A DNA stretch of 43,528 nt from Clostridia bacterium. GTDB taxonomy: Bacteria > Bacillota > Clostridia > UMGS1883. The notes below the pieces were generated by a model that searched no databases, was not told the DNA's origin, and saw only the letters and a list, made by a program, of their open reading frames with translations. Each line of letters opens with the position of its first letter. The first letter of the stretch is position 1. The DNA lies in contig JAFQLL010000055.1 in the NCBI GenBank assembly GCA_017414645.1, positions 1-43,528 of the forward strand, in the 5' to 3' direction. Made by a program: the position numbers and the translations under genes. Below are positions 42,563-43,528 of this stretch, one piece after another.

Positions 42563-42588
42563 CATTTTGTTTTTTTGTGTGTTATACT
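42560..42588 (+). promoter_or_regulatory. Promoter of lexA
   Basis: TTGCAT (42560-42565), a 17-base spacer and TATACT (42583-42588). Confidence 0.8.
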
Positions 42589-42629
42589 AAGGCTGTAAGG
42601 ATGAAAATTATTTTACAGGAGGCACACAT

Positions 42630-43250
42630 ATGGCAGCCAACTTAAGCAAACAACAGCAAATTCTTGATTTTATAGAGCAGCATTCCCGCGAAAAGGGGTA
42701 TCCGCCCACAGTGAGGGAAATTTGTGCGGCAGTGGGGCTTAACTCGCCCTCAACTGTGCATGGCTACATTTCACGCCTGCAGAAGGCAGGCCTGCTTGAA
42801 AAGGACGCAGCCTCCTCACGTAGTGTGCGCGTTTCCTCAAAAAATAATGTTGCCCAGGTTGTTGAAGCTGACGACACAATCCTTTCCGTGCCTGTTATAG
42901 GGCAGATAAGCGCAGGTCAGCCCATACTGGCTGAGGAAAACATTGAGCGCATGTTCCCCCTTCCCAGTGACTTTGCCCGTGGCAGTGATGTGTTCATGCT
43001 TAAAATACGCGGTGAAAGCATGGTTAACGCAGGCATTCTTGACGGCGACTTCGTAATTGTAAAGAGCCAGAATGTTGCAAACAACGGCGACATTGTTGCA
43101 GCTTTAATTGAAGATTGCGCAACAGTTAAAACCTTTTATAAGGAAAACGGCCACTTCCGTCTTCAGCCCGAAAACGATTATTTAGAGCCCATTATTGTTG
43201 ACACGGTTGCAATAATCGGCAAGGTTATAGGTGTATACAGAGTTCTGTAA
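42630..43250 (+). CDS. lexA: SOS repressor LexA
   Basis: The 206-residue repressor has an N-terminal winged helix (about 1-65; SPSTVHGYISRLQKAGLLEK). The self-cleavage site is Ala95-Gly96 in GQISAGQPILA, and the catalytic pair is Ser130 (RGESMVN) and Lys167 (ATVKTF). RecA-stimulated self-cleavage would release the SOS genes, including the divergent yneA-like gene. AGGAGG sits 7 bases before the ATG. Three LexA boxes lie upstream. Confidence 0.97.
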   Translation: MAANLSKQQQILDFIEQHSREKGYPPTVREICAAVGLNSPSTVHGYISRLQKAGLLEKDAASSRSVRVSSKNNVAQVVEADDTILSVPVIGQISAGQPILAEENIERMFPLPSDFARGSDVFMLKIRGESMVNAGILDGDFVIVKSQNVANNGDIVAALIEDCATVKTFYKENGHFRLQPENDYLEPIIVDTVAIIGKVIGVYRVL

Positions 43251-43252
43251 AG

Positions 43253-43274
43253 GCGTGTCGATACCTCGACACGC
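43253..43274 (+). terminator. First hairpin after lexA
   Basis: GCGTGTCGA pairs with TCGACACGC around TACC, two bases after the lexA stop codon, followed by GC and an A-rich tract. It is probably a stabilising hairpin in front of the stronger terminator. Confidence 0.6.
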
Positions 43275-43276
43275 GC

Positions 43277-43322
43277 AAAAAAAGACGAGACTATGTGAAG
43301 ATATATAGTCTCGTCTTTTTTT
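43277..43322 (+). terminator. Strong terminator after lexA
   Basis: An 18-bp stem (43277-43294 with 43305-43322) has core GACGAGACTAT/ATAGTCTCGTC and ends in seven T. It could also work in the opposite direction, since seven A lie on the other side. Confidence 0.9.
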
Positions 43323-43384
43323 ATTGCATAGGAAATTGCGCGCAGAATGTGCGCATATTTGCTTGTAAAATAAAAGTGTACCTT

Positions 43385-43528
43385 TTAGTCCCCCAAGATT
43401 GGGGGAATCGAGCATGAGCGCATCCGGTGGATGATTGAGCGAATGCGCAGAGCTGTGCCGCGGTCTGTCATCAACGAGCGGATTAGCGAAGTTGATACAG
43501 GGCACCGCAAACGGAAGAGGGGGTTGAA
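43385..43528. repeat. Hairpin-rich element running off the window
   Basis: No gene is seen. Pairings found are CCCCCA/TGGGGG (43390-43405), GCGCAT/ATGCGC (43418-43423/43443-43448) around CATCC/GGATG, ATCAAC/GTTGAT (43470-43475/43491-43496) extended by CTGT/ACAG, GTGCC/GGCAC (43455-43459/43501-43505), and an outer CCCCC/GGGGG option near 43520. Such density of nested arms suggests a dispersed structured repeat or noncoding RNA. The right boundary lies beyond the window. Confidence 0.6.

Overview
The window reads as one stretch of a low-to-middle GC Gram-positive anaerobe of the class Clostridia, probably an uncultured gut Oscillospiraceae-like lineage. Signs of this are strong AGGAGG ribosome binding sites, TTGACA/TATAAT promoters with 17-base spacers, lexA facing a yneA-like gene across Bacillota-type SOS boxes (CGAAC-N4-GTTYG), the Bacillota gene order yloU-yloV-recG, a YhaO/YhaN pair, and a yabE-like gene beside rsmA. 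The genus is inference. No phage, insertion sequence with a transposase, or CRISPR array was seen.

Layout: 1-141 holds two minus-strand tRNAs (Thr, then Lys cut by the window edge) with a consensus promoter. 488-9005 is mostly minus strand: a sugar-binding lipoprotein, metH coupled to an Ig-like lipoprotein, a Dabb protein, rsmA and a yabE-like 3D-domain protein. 9391-10767 is an exported plus-strand protein. 10809-13340 is a polar amino acid ABC importer (binding protein, permease, ATPase). 13472-15694 is a small operon of NUDIX, NimA-like and two lipoprotein genes. 16034-30061 is a 14-kb minus-strand operon with two binding proteins, two permease pairs, a membrane-anchored DUF5696-like protein, a Yip1-like protein and a beta-propeller/TPR protein, but no ATPase. 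30340-37229 runs on the plus strand: yhaO/yhaN-like, Asp23, yloV and recG. 37268-41937 on the minus strand is a second sugar importer plus 4-alpha-glucanotransferase, probably for maltodextrin. 42053-43250 is the lexA/yneA-like SOS locus.

How the genes fit together: both carbohydrate importers lack their own ATPase, so they probably share a MsiK-type ATPase encoded elsewhere. The 14-kb operon looks like a surface machine for binding and importing a glycan. The lipoprotein at 488-2698 is a paralog of the first binding protein of that operon.

The most unusual material is intergenic. (i) Bases 15799-15978 hold a ladder of conserved heptamers (GTGAAGT on the left, its reverse complement ACTTCAC on the right) separated by unrelated small hairpins. 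(ii) Two copies of a roughly 177-bp structured repeat (271-447 and 7824-8001) include a 20-bp stem with two compensatory base-pair changes between copies. (iii) A hairpin-rich element lies at 43385-43528 and runs off the window. (iv) Two leaders around the divergent promoters at 9006-9390 look regulatory but match no riboswitch I can name.
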